Shown here: piece by piece, positions 27,899 to 37,012 of the stretch
Layout of the letters: each line of letters starts with the position of its first letter
How positions within the stretch are numbered: the stretch's first letter is position 1
Origin: Aliiroseovarius salicola
GTDB lineage: Bacteria; Pseudomonadota; Alphaproteobacteria; Rhodobacterales; Rhodobacteraceae
DNA length: 64,000 bases
Assembly: GCF_027891095.1 (NCBI RefSeq)
Contig: NZ_JAQIIO010000004.1
Span: forward strand, 186,001 to 250,000
Direction of reading: 5' to 3'
Translations under genes and position numbers: made by a program
Notes under the pieces: generated by a model
What the model saw: only the letters and a program-made list of their open reading frames with translations
What the model was told of the DNA's origin: nothing
Database searches by the model: none

Positions 27899-28822
27899 AT
27901 GCGGATTGCGATGATGGCCACGGGCGGGATTGGTGGATTTCTTGCGGTGAAACTGACAGAAGCCGGACACGAAGTTGCGACCATCGCACGGGGTGAGCAC
28001 TTGCGGGCCATTCAGGAAGGAGGTCTGCGACTGATCGGTCCCACCGGGAATTCCCAGGTAACGCCTTGGTTGGCGACAGATAACCCTGTTGAAGTTGGTC
28101 CGGTAGACGCGATTATCTTTGGTGTGAAAGGGGATGCACTTGATCAGGCGGCAATGGCCTGTAAACCGATGCTGGGTGAAAACACTGTAGTTGTGCCGTT
28201 TCTGAACGGGGTAGAAGCATCGGATCGGTTGTTGGCGCATTTGCCAGAACACAATGTGGCCAACGGGGTTGCGAAAGTGTCGACCACCATCTCGGCCCCC
28301 GGTGAGATCACTCAGACGGGCGAGTTTGCCACCTTCATATTCGCAGAACGTGACAGCCGGCCGACCGCACGGGTTGAAACTCTCCAGTGTGCGATGGAAG
28401 AGGCGGGGGTTTCCGCTCCGGTTACAGATGATGTGGAACGGGAGTTGTGGAACAAGTTCATTCTGTTTTCGGCGATGTCTGGGGTGACAGCGGCCGGGCG
28501 TTGCACCATCGGCGACATACGGGCCTATCCTGAGCTGACTGCCTTGTTCAAAGCAGTGGCAGCGGAAACTGCCGCAATTGGCCGGGCTAAAGGTGTAGCA
28601 TTGGCTGACAGTGTAGAGGAAGATACATGGGCATTGGTATCAGCCCTGCCTCCATCAATTCGGGCTTCAACCGCGATTGATCTTGAAAAGGGGCTTCCGT
28701 TAGAGATTGACTGGTTGTCGGGGGCTGCTTGTCGTCTTGCCAAGGAATACGGAATTCCGGCTCCTGCAAACGAAACGCTATACGCGGTGCTTATGCCGCA
28801 TAAGGCCGGGCAGATGAACTAG
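27899..28822 (+). CDS. panE: Ketopantoate reductase family protein (PanE/ApbA)
   Basis: The product is a 307-residue NAD(P)-dependent reductase. The nucleotide-binding motif is [17 protein letters not shown] at about residues 8-24. The conserved Lys lies in [14 protein letters not shown], and the C-terminal helical domain carries [14 protein letters not shown] and [19 protein letters not shown]. The family reduces 2-dehydropantoate to pantoate in vitamin B5 synthesis, though paralogues act on other keto acids. AAGGAGG stands 9 bases before ATG 27899. Confidence 0.88.
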   Translation: MRIAMMATGGIGGFLAVKLTEAGHEVATIARGEHLRAIQEGGLRLIGPTGNSQVTPWLATDNPVEVGPVDAIIFGVKGDALDQAAMACKPMLGENTVVVPFLNGVEASDRLLAHLPEHNVANGVAKVSTTISAPGEITQTGEFATFIFAERDSRPTARVETLQCAMEEAGVSAPVTDDVERELWNKFILFSAMSGVTAAGRCTIGDIRAYPELTALFKAVAAETAAIGRAKGVALADSVEEDTWALVSALPPSIRASTAIDLEKGLPLEIDWLSGAACRLAKEYGIPAPANETLYAVLMPHKAGQMN

Positions 28823-28858
28823 ACTTTCTTGGAATTGCGGTGGTGCCGTAAGCAGGAT

Positions 28859-29254
28859 CTAACTCAGCTTCGGCACACCATCCGGGAACGCCTCAGACAG
28901 TTCATCGATGCTTTTGAATGTCACCGACTCCCCGCAACCGCAAGCCTCGTCCACATTGGGATTGTTGAACTTGAAGCCGCTTTCCAAAAGGCCGATTTCA
29001 TAGTCGATCTCGGTGCCAAACAAGAACATCTGCGCGGTGGGGGCGATCAGAATGCGGGCACCGTCCTGTTCGACCACTTCATCATGGGGGTCGGCCTGAT
29101 CCACATAGTCCATGGTATATTCCATCCCCGCACAGCCCCCCTTCTTGAGGCCGATGCGCAGGCCGGTGTGGCCTTTTTTCTCCATTAGTCTGGAGATCTG
29201 TCTGGCGGCCCGTTCCGTCATGGTCAGGGCCTGTTTGCCGGGGATGCCGAACAT
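28859..29254 (-). CDS. sufA: A-type iron-sulfur carrier SufA-like (HesB/IscA family)
   Basis: The product is a 131-residue A-type carrier with the cluster cysteines in KKGGCAGMEYTMDYVD and DEACGCGESVTF. It is longer than erpA at both ends. Such proteins carry Fe-S clusters from the SUF scaffold to client enzymes. GGAGCAC stands before ATG 29252-29254. In related genomes it closes the suf operon; here no other suf gene is next to it except the SufT-like gene 1.5 kb upstream. Confidence 0.9.
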   Translation of the reverse strand: MFGIPGKQALTMTERAARQISRLMEKKGHTGLRIGLKKGGCAGMEYTMDYVDQADPHDEVVEQDGARILIAPTAQMFLFGTEIDYEIGLLESGFKFNNPNVDEACGCGESVTFKSIDELSEAFPDGVPKLS

Positions 29255-29317
29255 TAGTGTGCTCCTTCATGCCCAATCTTGTGAGCCTGACAAATTTAGG
29301 GGGTTAAAGCGCATCTC

Positions 29318-30025
29318 TCAAGGGGTGATTAGCGCAAATGCCTCTTTTGTGAGAAACGCCACCCCCATGGCCCAGCCAAACGAGGCGAGCGTGCCGATGA
29401 TCACATACTCCGATGCATGTTGCCCCTTGCGTGTGGTGTCAAAGCGCAGGACCGACTTGGCAGTGAGGAGAAAGCCGATGCCAATGGGGCTGTTGAAGAG
29501 GATCAGGAAGAAGACAAAGGCGCGTTCGAGAAAGCCAATCACGCGGCCCGCGTTCTTTAATCCTTGAATGGCAAAGCTTTGCGGGAACCGGCGCATGAGG
29601 CCCCCGACGATGGGGCCTCCCATGGCGGTGGCAATCAGGAAACCGGCGACCAGAACAGCGGGGCCAGCCATGTAAGGTGTGGTAAATCCCCAGATCCCGT
29701 GACCAAAACTCCAGGGCCAGAGGAGTGTCACCCAAGCGATGCTGCCTAGATGGGCAACCTGATCCACGGTGAAAGCCCAGAGAGCGCGACTGTGATGGGA
29801 AGAGAGAAGGTAGGTTTTGAGCGCGTCGATGATCGCATGGATGATGGTCACGATCAAAGCTGCTTCCCATGCACCACCGAGTGCAAACAGGCTTGCTGCC
29901 CCCACGACCGCAACATGCGAGGCAAACACATCCAGCCGCCGTTTTTCCCTCACCATCGTGTTGGTTTGAAATACGAAATCAGCCAGAAGATGGGCGACGA
30001 GAAGGGCCAGGAAGGTTTCAAGCAT
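29318..30025 (-). CDS. DUF3307 membrane protein
   Basis: The product is a 235-residue protein with about six membrane segments. The N-terminus LLVAHLLADFVFQTNTMV is the DUF3307 signature, and a further polar pair sits in IIHAIIDALKTYLL. The function of the domain is not known. The gene overlaps the upstream SatD-like gene by 8 bases, and the pairing of DUF3307 with SatD-type proteins is, from memory, found in many bacteria, so the two products probably act together. Confidence 0.85.
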   Translation of the reverse strand: MLETFLALLVAHLLADFVFQTNTMVREKRRLDVFASHVAVVGAASLFALGGAWEAALIVTIIHAIIDALKTYLLSSHHSRALWAFTVDQVAHLGSIAWVTLLWPWSFGHGIWGFTTPYMAGPAVLVAGFLIATAMGGPIVGGLMRRFPQSFAIQGLKNAGRVIGFLERAFVFFLILFNSPIGIGFLLTAKSVLRFDTTRKGQHASEYVIIGTLASFGWAMGVAFLTKEAFALITP

Positions 30026-30665
30026 CTTGGGATGTTTCGCGTAATTCTGTTTCGATTAATTCAATGGCCCCGTGAATGGCCGTATAACCCGCAGCGCGCA
30101 GGGCCTGTGCTACCGCTTGTCGAGAGATCTGTAATTTGTCTGCCATATCCTGCTGTGTGCCCCGGGATGGAGCAAGGGCCAATGACATGGCCATGGCCTG
30201 AGCTTGCGTCCATTCCCGCGAAATATGGTCGGCAAGCAGGAATGACGCAGAAAGCGTACCGCCCTGTGCATGTTGCATCAGCCTGTTGCGAGGGAGTTGG
30301 TCCAGCAAACGCCCCGACTGTGTAAAAGCTGAGCCGTGCGCATAGTTTGGATCACTCTGGGCTTTTTTGTTTAGAGTTCCAGACCCTGACGCTGCGGCGA
30401 TGCGGGTCTGAAATGGTCCTGCTGACATCAGGGAGGCGCGCAGGAACAAGGCCGCTCTCAGTGAAAGTTCCGAGGCTTGCAACATTGCTTGCCACCCATC
30501 GCCACCTCGACGCCCAAATATCGTTGTCGTTTGGGTGCTGTTCGCGTGCCAAGCCGAGATTTCATCTGTCGCTTGTTTGAGTGCCTCTAAAGCCTGATCC
30601 AACTGCTCGGGAGAGAGTTGGGTGGAGTTCACGATATCTCCGGTGAGGACAGCGATTTGCGACAT
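30018..30665 (-). CDS. SatD-like protein with C-terminal helix-turn-helix
   Basis: The product is a 215-residue protein of the SatD family. The N-terminal domain opens with QIAVLTGDIVNSTQLS, and residues 40-60 hold FGRRGGDGWQAML, which resembles a nucleotide-cyclase-like fold. The C-terminus has a helix-turn-helix, QQDMADKLQISRQAVAQALR (about residues 174-193). ATG 30663-30665 is preferred to a TTG two codons earlier. The start codon lies inside a cluster of ATGCAAG repeats (30666-30745), so the protein may control its own operon. Function is not established. Confidence 0.8.
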   Translation of the reverse strand: MSQIAVLTGDIVNSTQLSPEQLDQALEALKQATDEISAWHANSTQTTTIFGRRGGDGWQAMLQASELSLRAALFLRASLMSAGPFQTRIAAASGSGTLNKKAQSDPNYAHGSAFTQSGRLLDQLPRNRLMQHAQGGTLSASFLLADHISREWTQAQAMAMSLALAPSRGTQQDMADKLQISRQAVAQALRAAGYTAIHGAIELIETELRETSQDA

Positions 30666-30745
30666 ATGCAAGTTATATCACTTGCTTTTCTTTAATGCAA
30701 GTGTTTTGGCTTGCATTTCTGAGTTGCAATTAAAAATGCTTGCAT
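30666..30745. promoter_or_regulatory. Cluster of ATGCAAG inverted repeats upstream of the SatD-like operon
   Basis: GCAAGT-TATATC-ACTTGC (30668-30685) and ATGCAAG-TGTTTTGG-CTTGCAT (30695-30716) are perfect inverted repeats. A third, looser set, TTGCAATT and ATGCTTGCAT, occupies 30724-30745. They fill the whole space directly before the SatD-like start codon, where a promoter must lie, and look like operators for a dimeric regulator. The helix-turn-helix of the SatD-like protein is the obvious candidate. Confidence 0.65.
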
Positions 30746-30757
30746 CAGTTCGCGGGG

Positions 30758-30792
30758 TAAAAATAAAAAAGGCAGGCGCTGGGCCTGCCTTT
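30758..30792 (-). terminator. Intrinsic terminator of the SufT-like gene
   Basis: AAAGGCAGGC (30768-30777) pairs perfectly with GCCTGCCTTT (30783-30792) over a 5-base loop. On the minus strand a T-rich run follows. It ends the SufT-like gene 20 bases after its stop. Confidence 0.88.
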
Positions 30793-30812
30793 GTGATCTA
30801 TCGGGGAGGGGC

Positions 30813-31187
30813 TTACATGAAGCCAAGCTCCAGCCGAGCTTCGTCTGACATCATCTCCATGCCCCAGGGCGGCTCCCAGGTCAGGTCTACATTCACCTGT
30901 TTCACGCCGGCCACCGGTTCAATTGCCTCGATGATCCAGCCCGGCATGTCGCCCGCAACAGGGCAACCCGGTGCGGTGAGGGTCATGATGATGTCCACCT
31001 CGTTCTGATCATTGATCTCAATCGTATAGATCAGGCCAAGGTCATAAATGTTCACCGGGATTTCTGGGTCATAGACCGTGCGACAGGCTTCAACCACCGC
31101 TTCATAAAGCGGGTGGGCGGTGGAGGAAGGCTTGATCAGCGGTTCGCCTTCAATCTGGCCCCCGTTGGTCTGAGTGTGCGTGTCCAT
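30813..31187 (-). CDS. sufT: SufT-like iron-sulfur assembly protein (DUF59/MIP18 family)
   Basis: The product is a 124-residue protein whose DUF59 core reads RTVYDPEIPVNIYDLGLIY and IMTLTAPGCPVAGDMPGWI, with the conserved Cys about 80 residues in. Members of this family help mature Fe-S proteins and are often encoded with suf genes. The N-terminal 25 residues are polar and variable. It has its own terminator. The name sufT is by family only. Confidence 0.85.
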   Translation of the reverse strand: MDTHTQTNGGQIEGEPLIKPSSTAHPLYEAVVEACRTVYDPEIPVNIYDLGLIYTIEINDQNEVDIIMTLTAPGCPVAGDMPGWIIEAIEPVAGVKQVNVDLTWEPPWGMEMMSDEARLELGFM

Positions 31188-31357
31188 GCGTATCGGTTCC
31201 CGTGTTATTCCTGAGCGAACATATAAGGATTACATCTCCTAAGGTCCAGAGGAGCAATGTCGCAGCATGGCTGAATTGCAAATGACGCAGATCAACCTTG
31301 TGTCCTTTGGGCCATTTCCCTCTTGTCCAGCAGCTCATTTTGCGACATTTCGGGGCT

Positions 31358-32509
31358 ATGACACAAGACATGACCCCTTCCGCACCCAAGTTCAGCTACA
31401 CCCTCAAGGCCACCGACGGACGCGCCCGCACTGGTGTGATCTCAACCCCGCGTGGCGAAATCCGAACGCCGGCCTTCATGCCGGTCGGGACTGCGGCGAC
31501 TGTAAAAGCGATGATGCCGGAAAGCGTGGCCGCGACCGGGGCGGATATTCTGTTGGGCAACACCTATCACCTGATGCTGCGCCCGACTGCGGAACGCATC
31601 CATGCGCTGGGCGGGTTGCACAAGTTCATGAACTGGCAAAAGCCGATCCTGACCGACAGCGGCGGGTTTCAGGTGATGAGCCTTTCGGCTCTGCGCAAAC
31701 TGACCGAAAAGGGCGTGACCTTCCGCTCGCATATCGACGGGTCCAAACACGAGCTGACCCCGGAACGCTCGATGGAGATCCAGCGGCTGCTGGGATCGGA
31801 CATCGTGATGTGTTTTGACGAATGCCCCGCGCTGCCGGCCGACCGTAAACGGATTGCCGAAAGCATGCGCCTGTCGATGCGCTGGGCCCAACGCTCACGT
31901 GATGCCTTTGGCGATCGTCCGGGATATGCGCTGTTCGGTATCATGCAGGGGGGGCTTGAAAAGGATTTCCGCGAGGAAAGCGCTGAGGCCCTGAAAAATA
32001 TCGGCTTTGAGGGTTACGCCATCGGCGGCCTGGCTGTGGGTGAGGGGCAGGAGGCAATGTTCGACTGCCTGGAATTTGCACCCGGATTTCTTCCCGAGGA
32101 TAAGCCGCGTTACCTGATGGGAGTTGGCAAGCCGGATGACATCGTAGGGGCGGTGAAACGTGGTGTGGACATGATGGATTGCGTGTTGCCGTCGCGCTCT
32201 GGCCGCACCGGTCAGGTCTGGACACGCTTCGGCGTTCTCAACATCAAGAATGCCCGCCACGCTGACGATCCTCGCCCGGTTGACGAAAACTGTACTTGCC
32301 CCGCCTGCCAAAATTATTCACGTGCTTACCTGCATCATGTGTTCCGCTCGAACGAGATGATCTCGGGCATGTTGCTGACGTGGCATAACCTGCACTATTT
32401 TCAGGAAATTATGCAGGGAATGCGTGACGCGATCAGCGAAGGGCGCTTTGATGCATGGGAAGCCGACTTCCACGCACAGCGGGCACAGGGGGACATCGAG
32501 CCGCTATAA
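31358..32509 (+). CDS. tgt: Queuine tRNA-ribosyltransferase
   Basis: The product is a 383-residue TIM-barrel enzyme. The catalytic Asp near the N-terminus is in [14 protein letters not shown] (about residues 99-112) and the nucleophile Asp in [13 protein letters not shown] (about residues 272-284). Zinc is bound by [18 protein letters not shown] (about residues 311-328). It exchanges guanine 34 for preQ1 in tRNAs with GUN anticodons; two such tRNA-Asp genes lie at 46531 and 46779. ATG 31358 was chosen because the family N-terminus follows closely. It ends 9 bases from a convergent gene. Confidence 0.96.
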   Translation: MTQDMTPSAPKFSYTLKATDGRARTGVISTPRGEIRTPAFMPVGTAATVKAMMPESVAATGADILLGNTYHLMLRPTAERIHALGGLHKFMNWQKPILTDSGGFQVMSLSALRKLTEKGVTFRSHIDGSKHELTPERSMEIQRLLGSDIVMCFDECPALPADRKRIAESMRLSMRWAQRSRDAFGDRPGYALFGIMQGGLEKDFREESAEALKNIGFEGYAIGGLAVGEGQEAMFDCLEFAPGFLPEDKPRYLMGVGKPDDIVGAVKRGVDMMDCVLPSRSGRTGQVWTRFGVLNIKNARHADDPRPVDENCTCPACQNYSRAYLHHVFRSNEMISGMLLTWHNLHYFQEIMQGMRDAISEGRFDAWEADFHAQRAQGDIEPL

Positions 32510-32518
32510 GGCTCGAAT

Positions 32519-33409
32519 TCAGCTGAGAGGCAGAACTGTTTGCCGATACAGGCCCGAGATTGACCAGTCTCGTTTGCCTTTATGGATCGAAACGATGTGG
32601 TCGGCACTATCCCCGACAAGATCATCAAACCACATAATAATGCCAACACGTGGCAAAAGCGCGGTGTGCATTTCTTTGATGTACACGTCGCAACCTCCAG
32701 CCTCTCGTGGGGTGATATCAACAGTATACGTTCCCTCTGTCAGGCTTCGGTTTTTCGGGTCGACGTCTCCAACAAAGTAATACTTGGCATGTCGGTTTGG
32801 TTCAAATTCCAGAAATGTGATGGTCTGGTGCTGATAGAGACTGTGTCCATGCGTATAGGTTAGTTCCAGACTGTCTTGGTCGTCGGGGTCAGGCGTGACC
32901 TCATGCAACAGCTTATCCCAATGTTGCTCAACCGGGGCGACCCCCGGCACCAGTTCTTTAAAGATGTTTTTGGCATCGCGTGCTGAGCTGAACCGAGCTT
33001 TGGTCTCCCACGATAGAAACATCGGAAACCGATCCAAAAGGGTGCCATAGATCAGGGAATAGAGGAACATACAGGTCGCGAAATATATAATCGAGCTAGT
33101 GATGCCTTCCGCCTCAAAGCCAACAAAGGTTGGAAATACGATCCCAAGCATGCTGTTGGTGAAAAAGATCAGGGGAATCATTTCGACCAATTGCCGCCAA
33201 CGGCGAAATGCGGTGATGTAAACAGCGCCCAGAAGCATGTAGATGATCCCAACGATGAGCGACGTCAGAAATATGGTGAGATAGGTGATCTGAGGGATGC
33301 CCACATCAAAGTAGGCGTTGTTCTGGTTCAGAAAAACGCCCACCGTCAGGAAGACAAAAAATCCTCCAAACAACAAACGGCGCCTTTGTCGATAAACAAA
33401 TTTAAGCAT
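32519..33409 (-). CDS. Multi-pass membrane protein, unknown function
   Basis: The product is 296 residues long and I do not recognise it. It begins with a basic end MLKFVYRQRRRLLFG, has four hydrophobic stretches within about residues 12-140, and then a soluble domain of about 150 residues ending SGLYRQTVLPLS. The soluble part contains HGHSLYQHQTITFLEFEPN and MWFDDLVGDSADHI. ATG 33407-33409 follows AGGA at a suitable distance; a longer frame to 33502 has no ribosome site. It is convergent with tgt. Confidence 0.72.
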   Translation of the reverse strand: MLKFVYRQRRRLLFGGFFVFLTVGVFLNQNNAYFDVGIPQITYLTIFLTSLIVGIIYMLLGAVYITAFRRWRQLVEMIPLIFFTNSMLGIVFPTFVGFEAEGITSSIIYFATCMFLYSLIYGTLLDRFPMFLSWETKARFSSARDAKNIFKELVPGVAPVEQHWDKLLHEVTPDPDDQDSLELTYTHGHSLYQHQTITFLEFEPNRHAKYYFVGDVDPKNRSLTEGTYTVDITPREAGGCDVYIKEMHTALLPRVGIIMWFDDLVGDSADHIVSIHKGKRDWSISGLYRQTVLPLS

Positions 33410-33730
33410 AATCGTCCTATGGTTTAATACAATATGATCAGTTGCCCCTCCGGCTGTGGCAATAAATGGGCCGAGCTGAGAATTTTCTGTGAAAAATGTC
33501 ATTTTTGAGCGAATGCAATCGGTTTTTTTCCCGAATGAGGGATCTTAGCGCCTTGCGCCTGCCCTCGAGCACAGGCATGCTTTGAAACAAGGCGCGTCGG
33601 AGGCATGGCGTTTGACGTCAGGGCGCTTGAAACAGGGTCGCAGAATGCCCAATTGATATACGCGAACAGGAGGAGATCGCGGCTGCCACTATTTGGGGCC
33701 TGATCTCCTTGCCAAAGACAAGGACAATTC
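33410..33730. other. Divergent intergenic region upstream of lon
   Basis: The 321 bases hold the lon control region. Besides the heat-shock-type promoter (33626-33655) there is an 8-base inverted repeat GCGCCTTG/CAAGGCGC (33548-33555 and 33588-33595) with a 32-base loop, and AGGAGATC/GATCTCCT arms that flank the leader just before lon. No gene is seen. Confidence 0.6.
33626..33655 (+). promoter_or_regulatory. RpoH (sigma-32)-type promoter of lon
   Basis: CTTGAAA (33626-33632) and CCCAATTG (33648-33655) are separated by 15 bases, close to the sigma-32 pattern CTTGAAA-N(11-16)-CCCCATNT. It stands about 75 bases before the lon ATG. Lon is a classic heat-shock gene. The same arrangement with a 15-base spacer is seen before sodB. 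Confidence 0.7.
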
Positions 33731-36136
33731 ATGACCGAGCAACTGAACCAATCCTACCCAGTGCTGCCGTTGCGCGACATCGTCGTGTTCCCGCATATGA
33801 TCGTGCCGCTTTTCGTAGGGCGCGAAAAATCAGTGCGGGCACTGGAAGAGGTAATGGCGGATGACAAGCAGATCCTGCTGTCCAGCCAGATCGATCCTGC
33901 CATGGATGAGCCGGATGTCGATGGGATTTATTCCGTTGGTGTTTTGGCCAATGTGCTGCAGCTGTTGAAACTGCCTGACGGCACCGTGAAAGTGCTTGTC
34001 GAGGGGCAGGCGCGCGTGCAGATCACCGAATTTCTGGAAAACCCCAACTTCTTCGAAGCTCAGGCCGAGTTGATCGAAGAACGGGCCGGAAACTCGGAAG
34101 AACTTGAGGCGCTGCTGCGTTCTGTTGGTGAGGATTTTGAACGCTACGCCAAGATCAAGAAAAACATCCCCGAAGAAGCGCTCGCCGCAGTTGCCGAGAC
34201 CAGCGCGCCGGATAAGCTGGCGGACCTCGTGGCCGGGCATCTGGGTGTCGAGGTGGATCAGAAGCAGGATCTTCTGGAAACCTTCACCGTGTCCGAGCGT
34301 CTGGAAAAGGTCATGGGGCTGATGCAGGGCGAAATGTCAGTCCTGCAGGTTGAGAAAAAGATCAAGACCCGCGTCAAATCCCAGATGGAGCGTACCCAGC
34401 GTGAGTACTACCTGAATGAGCAGATGAAAGCCATTCAGAAAGAGTTGGGTGATGGCGATGAAGGTCAGAACGAACTGACTGAGCTGGAAGAGAAAATCGC
34501 CGAAACCAAACTTTCGAAAGAGGCCAAGGAAAAGGCAGATGCCGAGCTGAAAAAGCTCAAGAACATGTCACCCATGTCGGCCGAGGCCACCGTGGTGCGC
34601 AACTATCTCGATTGGATGCTCGGCCTTCCGTGGGGCAAGAAATCCCGCGTGAAGAAAGATCTGAACAATGCTCAGAAGGTTCTGGATAAGGACCATTACG
34701 GGCTTGAGAAGGTCAAGGAACGCATCGTTGAATATCTTGCCGTTCAACAACGCTCGAAGAAACTCAAAGGCCCGATCATGTGTCTGGTTGGCCCGCCGGG
34801 TGTGGGTAAAACCTCTTTGGGTCAATCAGTTGCCAAGGCCACGGGGCGCGAGTTCATTCGCATCTCGCTTGGTGGCGTGCGCGACGAAAGCGAAATTCGC
34901 GGTCACCGCCGGACTTATATCGGTTCGATGCCCGGCAAGATCATTCAGGCGCTGAAAAAGGCGAAAACCACCAACCCGCTGATCTTGCTGGATGAAATTG
35001 ACAAGATGGGGCAGGATTTCCGTGGTGATCCGGCTTCCGCGATGCTCGAAGTGCTGGATCCGGAACAGAACTCGACCTTTGTCGATCACTATCTTGAGGT
35101 GGAATATGACCTCTCGGATGTGATGTTCCTGACCACGGCCAACAGCTACAATATGCCCAGCCCGCTTCTGGACCGGATGGAGATCATTCCTCTGGCCGGC
35201 TACACCGAGGAAGAGAAGCTTGAGATTGCGCGCCAGCACCTTGTTCCGCAGCAGATCAAGGATCATGGGCTGAAAGCAAAAGAGTTTTCTCTCTCGGATG
35301 GCGCACTCACCGATGTGATCCGCTACTACACCCGTGAGGCTGGGGTGCGGAATCTGAAGCGCGAAATTGGCAAGCTGGCCCGAAAGGCCGTGACCAAGAT
35401 CGTGAAGCGGGAAGTTGAAGCCGTTGATGTAACACCTGATGCTTTGTCCGATCTGCTGGGCGTGCGTCGCCATCGCTATGGACTGGCCGAGAAAACGGAT
35501 CAGGTCGGCGTTGTGACCGGTCTTGCCTATACCTCGGTCGGCGGTGATCTTTTGTCGATCGAAGCACTGCGCCTGCCGGGCAAAGGTCGCATGAAGACCA
35601 CCGGTAAGCTGGGCGATGTGATGAAGGAATCGATTGATGCGGCATCGAGCTATGTCCGGTCTATCGCGCCCGAAATTGGTGTGAAACCGCCCCAGTTCGA
35701 AAAGTGGGACATCCACGTTCACGTCCCCGATGGGGCCACGCCCAAGGATGGCCCGTCTGCGGGTCTGGCGATGGTGACTTCCATCGTGTCCGTGCTAACC
35801 GGTATTCCGGTACGCAAAGACATCGCCATGACCGGCGAGGTCAGCCTGCGCGGCAATGCACTGGCGATTGGTGGTCTCAAGGAAAAACTGCTGGCTGCCT
35901 TGCGCGGTGGGATCAAGACCGTGCTTATTCCGGAAGAGAACGAAAAGGATCTTCCCGAACTGCCGGACAGCGTAAAGGATGGGCTTGAAATCATCCCTGT
36001 TTCACATGTCTCTGACGTTCTGAAACTGGCGTTGGTTGGGACCCCCGAGCCCATTGAGTGGGACGAAGCAGCTGAAGAGGCTGCGGCCACTTCCCTTGCT
36101 AAGAAGACCGGGGAAACAGGTCAGACCGCACATTAA
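33731..36136 (+). CDS. lon: ATP-dependent protease La (Lon)
   Basis: The product is an 801-residue Lon of normal length. The N-terminal substrate-binding LON domain starts YPVLPLRDIVVFPHMIVPLF, the AAA domain has Walker A GPPGVGKTSLGQ (about residues 354-365) and Walker B LILLDEIDKMG, and the C-terminal protease domain carries the catalytic Ser in KDGPSAGLAM (about residue 677) and the Lys in GGLKEKLLAA. It degrades damaged and short-lived proteins as a hexamer in the cytoplasm. A heat-shock promoter and a strong terminator frame it. Confidence 0.98.
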   Translation: MTEQLNQSYPVLPLRDIVVFPHMIVPLFVGREKSVRALEEVMADDKQILLSSQIDPAMDEPDVDGIYSVGVLANVLQLLKLPDGTVKVLVEGQARVQITEFLENPNFFEAQAELIEERAGNSEELEALLRSVGEDFERYAKIKKNIPEEALAAVAETSAPDKLADLVAGHLGVEVDQKQDLLETFTVSERLEKVMGLMQGEMSVLQVEKKIKTRVKSQMERTQREYYLNEQMKAIQKELGDGDEGQNELTELEEKIAETKLSKEAKEKADAELKKLKNMSPMSAEATVVRNYLDWMLGLPWGKKSRVKKDLNNAQKVLDKDHYGLEKVKERIVEYLAVQQRSKKLKGPIMCLVGPPGVGKTSLGQSVAKATGREFIRISLGGVRDESEIRGHRRTYIGSMPGKIIQALKKAKTTNPLILLDEIDKMGQDFRGDPASAMLEVLDPEQNSTFVDHYLEVEYDLSDVMFLTTANSYNMPSPLLDRMEIIPLAGYTEEEKLEIARQHLVPQQIKDHGLKAKEFSLSDGALTDVIRYYTREAGVRNLKREIGKLARKAVTKIVKREVEAVDVTPDALSDLLGVRRHRYGLAEKTDQVGVVTGLAYTSVGGDLLSIEALRLPGKGRMKTTGKLGDVMKESIDAASSYVRSIAPEIGVKPPQFEKWDIHVHVPDGATPKDGPSAGLAMVTSIVSVLTGIPVRKDIAMTGEVSLRGNALAIGGLKEKLLAALRGGIKTVLIPEENEKDLPELPDSVKDGLEIIPVSHVSDVLKLALVGTPEPIEWDEAAEEAAATSLAKKTGETGQTAH

Positions 36137-36158
36137 GTGCTCTCTGTTTTAGAGTTAA

Positions 36159-36195
36159 AAACGGCGCGTCCCAATCAGGCGCGCCGTTTGCATTT
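36159..36195 (+). terminator. Intrinsic terminator of lon
   Basis: AAACGGCGCG (36159-36168) pairs with CGCGCCGTTT (36180-36189), an 10-base stem, followed by GCATTTT. It stands 22 bases after the lon stop. Confidence 0.85.
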
Positions 36196-36294
36196 TGAGT
36201 AGTAATTCTGCGCCGCAAGGCAGCGCACTGGATTAATTAACCTTTCTACGCTAATCTGTTCTCAATCAGAAACAATCATGAGCCGAGCAGCACA

Positions 36295-36798
36295 ATGGCC
36301 ACGAAGACGAAAAAAAGAACCGCCGGAACAAGCACGCGGGGCCGGGTGAAGACCTCGTCGGCCAAACCCCAATCGACCACCTCTAGCAAGAGCAAAACAG
36401 TCGCAAAGGCACCTGCCAAGGTAGCGGTTTCTGCTGCGGTTGATGCAGCCGTAAAGAAAGCGGCCGTCTCGACTGGCCTCAAATCGGATAACTCATCGGA
36501 TAAGCTTCTCGATCCCAATAAAGATGAATCTGTTCCCGTGAACAAAAAGGAATTTGTTGGGCGTGTGGCCAAACGCGAATCCCTTCGCCCAAATCAGGTG
36601 CGTGCGGTGACGCTGGCCGTTCTGGAAGAGTTGGGATTGGCACTGGCGAATGGTGAAGAGTTGAAGCTGCCTGGCTTGGGGAAAGTGCAGGTCAAACGTA
36701 AAAATGATCAAGGCGCGGCTGAGGTCATGATCTGCAAGGTCCGTCGTAAAAAGGCGGGGAATGTCGACAATACTCCTCTTGCACCCGCTGCCGAGTGA
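36295..36798 (+). CDS. HU/IHF-fold DNA-binding protein with a basic N-terminal extension
   Basis: The product is 167 residues long. Residues 1-70 are a Lys/Ala/Ser/Thr-rich low-complexity tail, reminiscent of histone H1 tails, and residues 80-150 form an HU-like domain with VNKKEFVGRVAKRESLRPNQ and LALANGEELKLPGLGKVQVK. The DNA arm of classical HU is shortened to KRKNDQGAAEVMICKVRRKK. HU proteins bend and compact DNA; the basic extension should add nonspecific DNA contacts. It lies between lon and tRNA-Val. Confidence 0.85.
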   Translation: MATKTKKRTAGTSTRGRVKTSSAKPQSTTSSKSKTVAKAPAKVAVSAAVDAAVKKAAVSTGLKSDNSSDKLLDPNKDESVPVNKKEFVGRVAKRESLRPNQVRAVTLAVLEELGLALANGEELKLPGLGKVQVKRKNDQGAAEVMICKVRRKKAGNVDNTPLAPAAE

Positions 36799-36817
36799 CG
36801 CTAGATACGCCGTCGTT

Positions 36818-36892
36818 GGGTGATTAGCTCAGTGGTAGAGCGCTTCGTTCACATCGAAGATGTCAGGAGTTCAAATCTCTTATCACCCACCA
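36818..36892 (+). tRNA. tRNA-Val (anticodon CAC)
   Basis: The 75-base cloverleaf has acceptor stem GGGTGAT/ATCACCC, D arm GCTC-AGTGGTA-GAGC, anticodon stem-loop CTTCG-TTCACAT-CGAAG with CAC, T arm AGGAG-TTCAAAT-CTCTT, discriminator A and an encoded CCA. Confidence 0.97.
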
Positions 36893-37012
36893 TTCTTCCT
36901 TTTGATTTTGCTAAGTAATTAACCTGAAAAGGTTATGCTTCCTCAGTTTTGGGCGCAGCATGCGGATCGCTACATTTTCAATCTCAAATTAGACTAGGAG
37001 CAGTCGCTGCCA

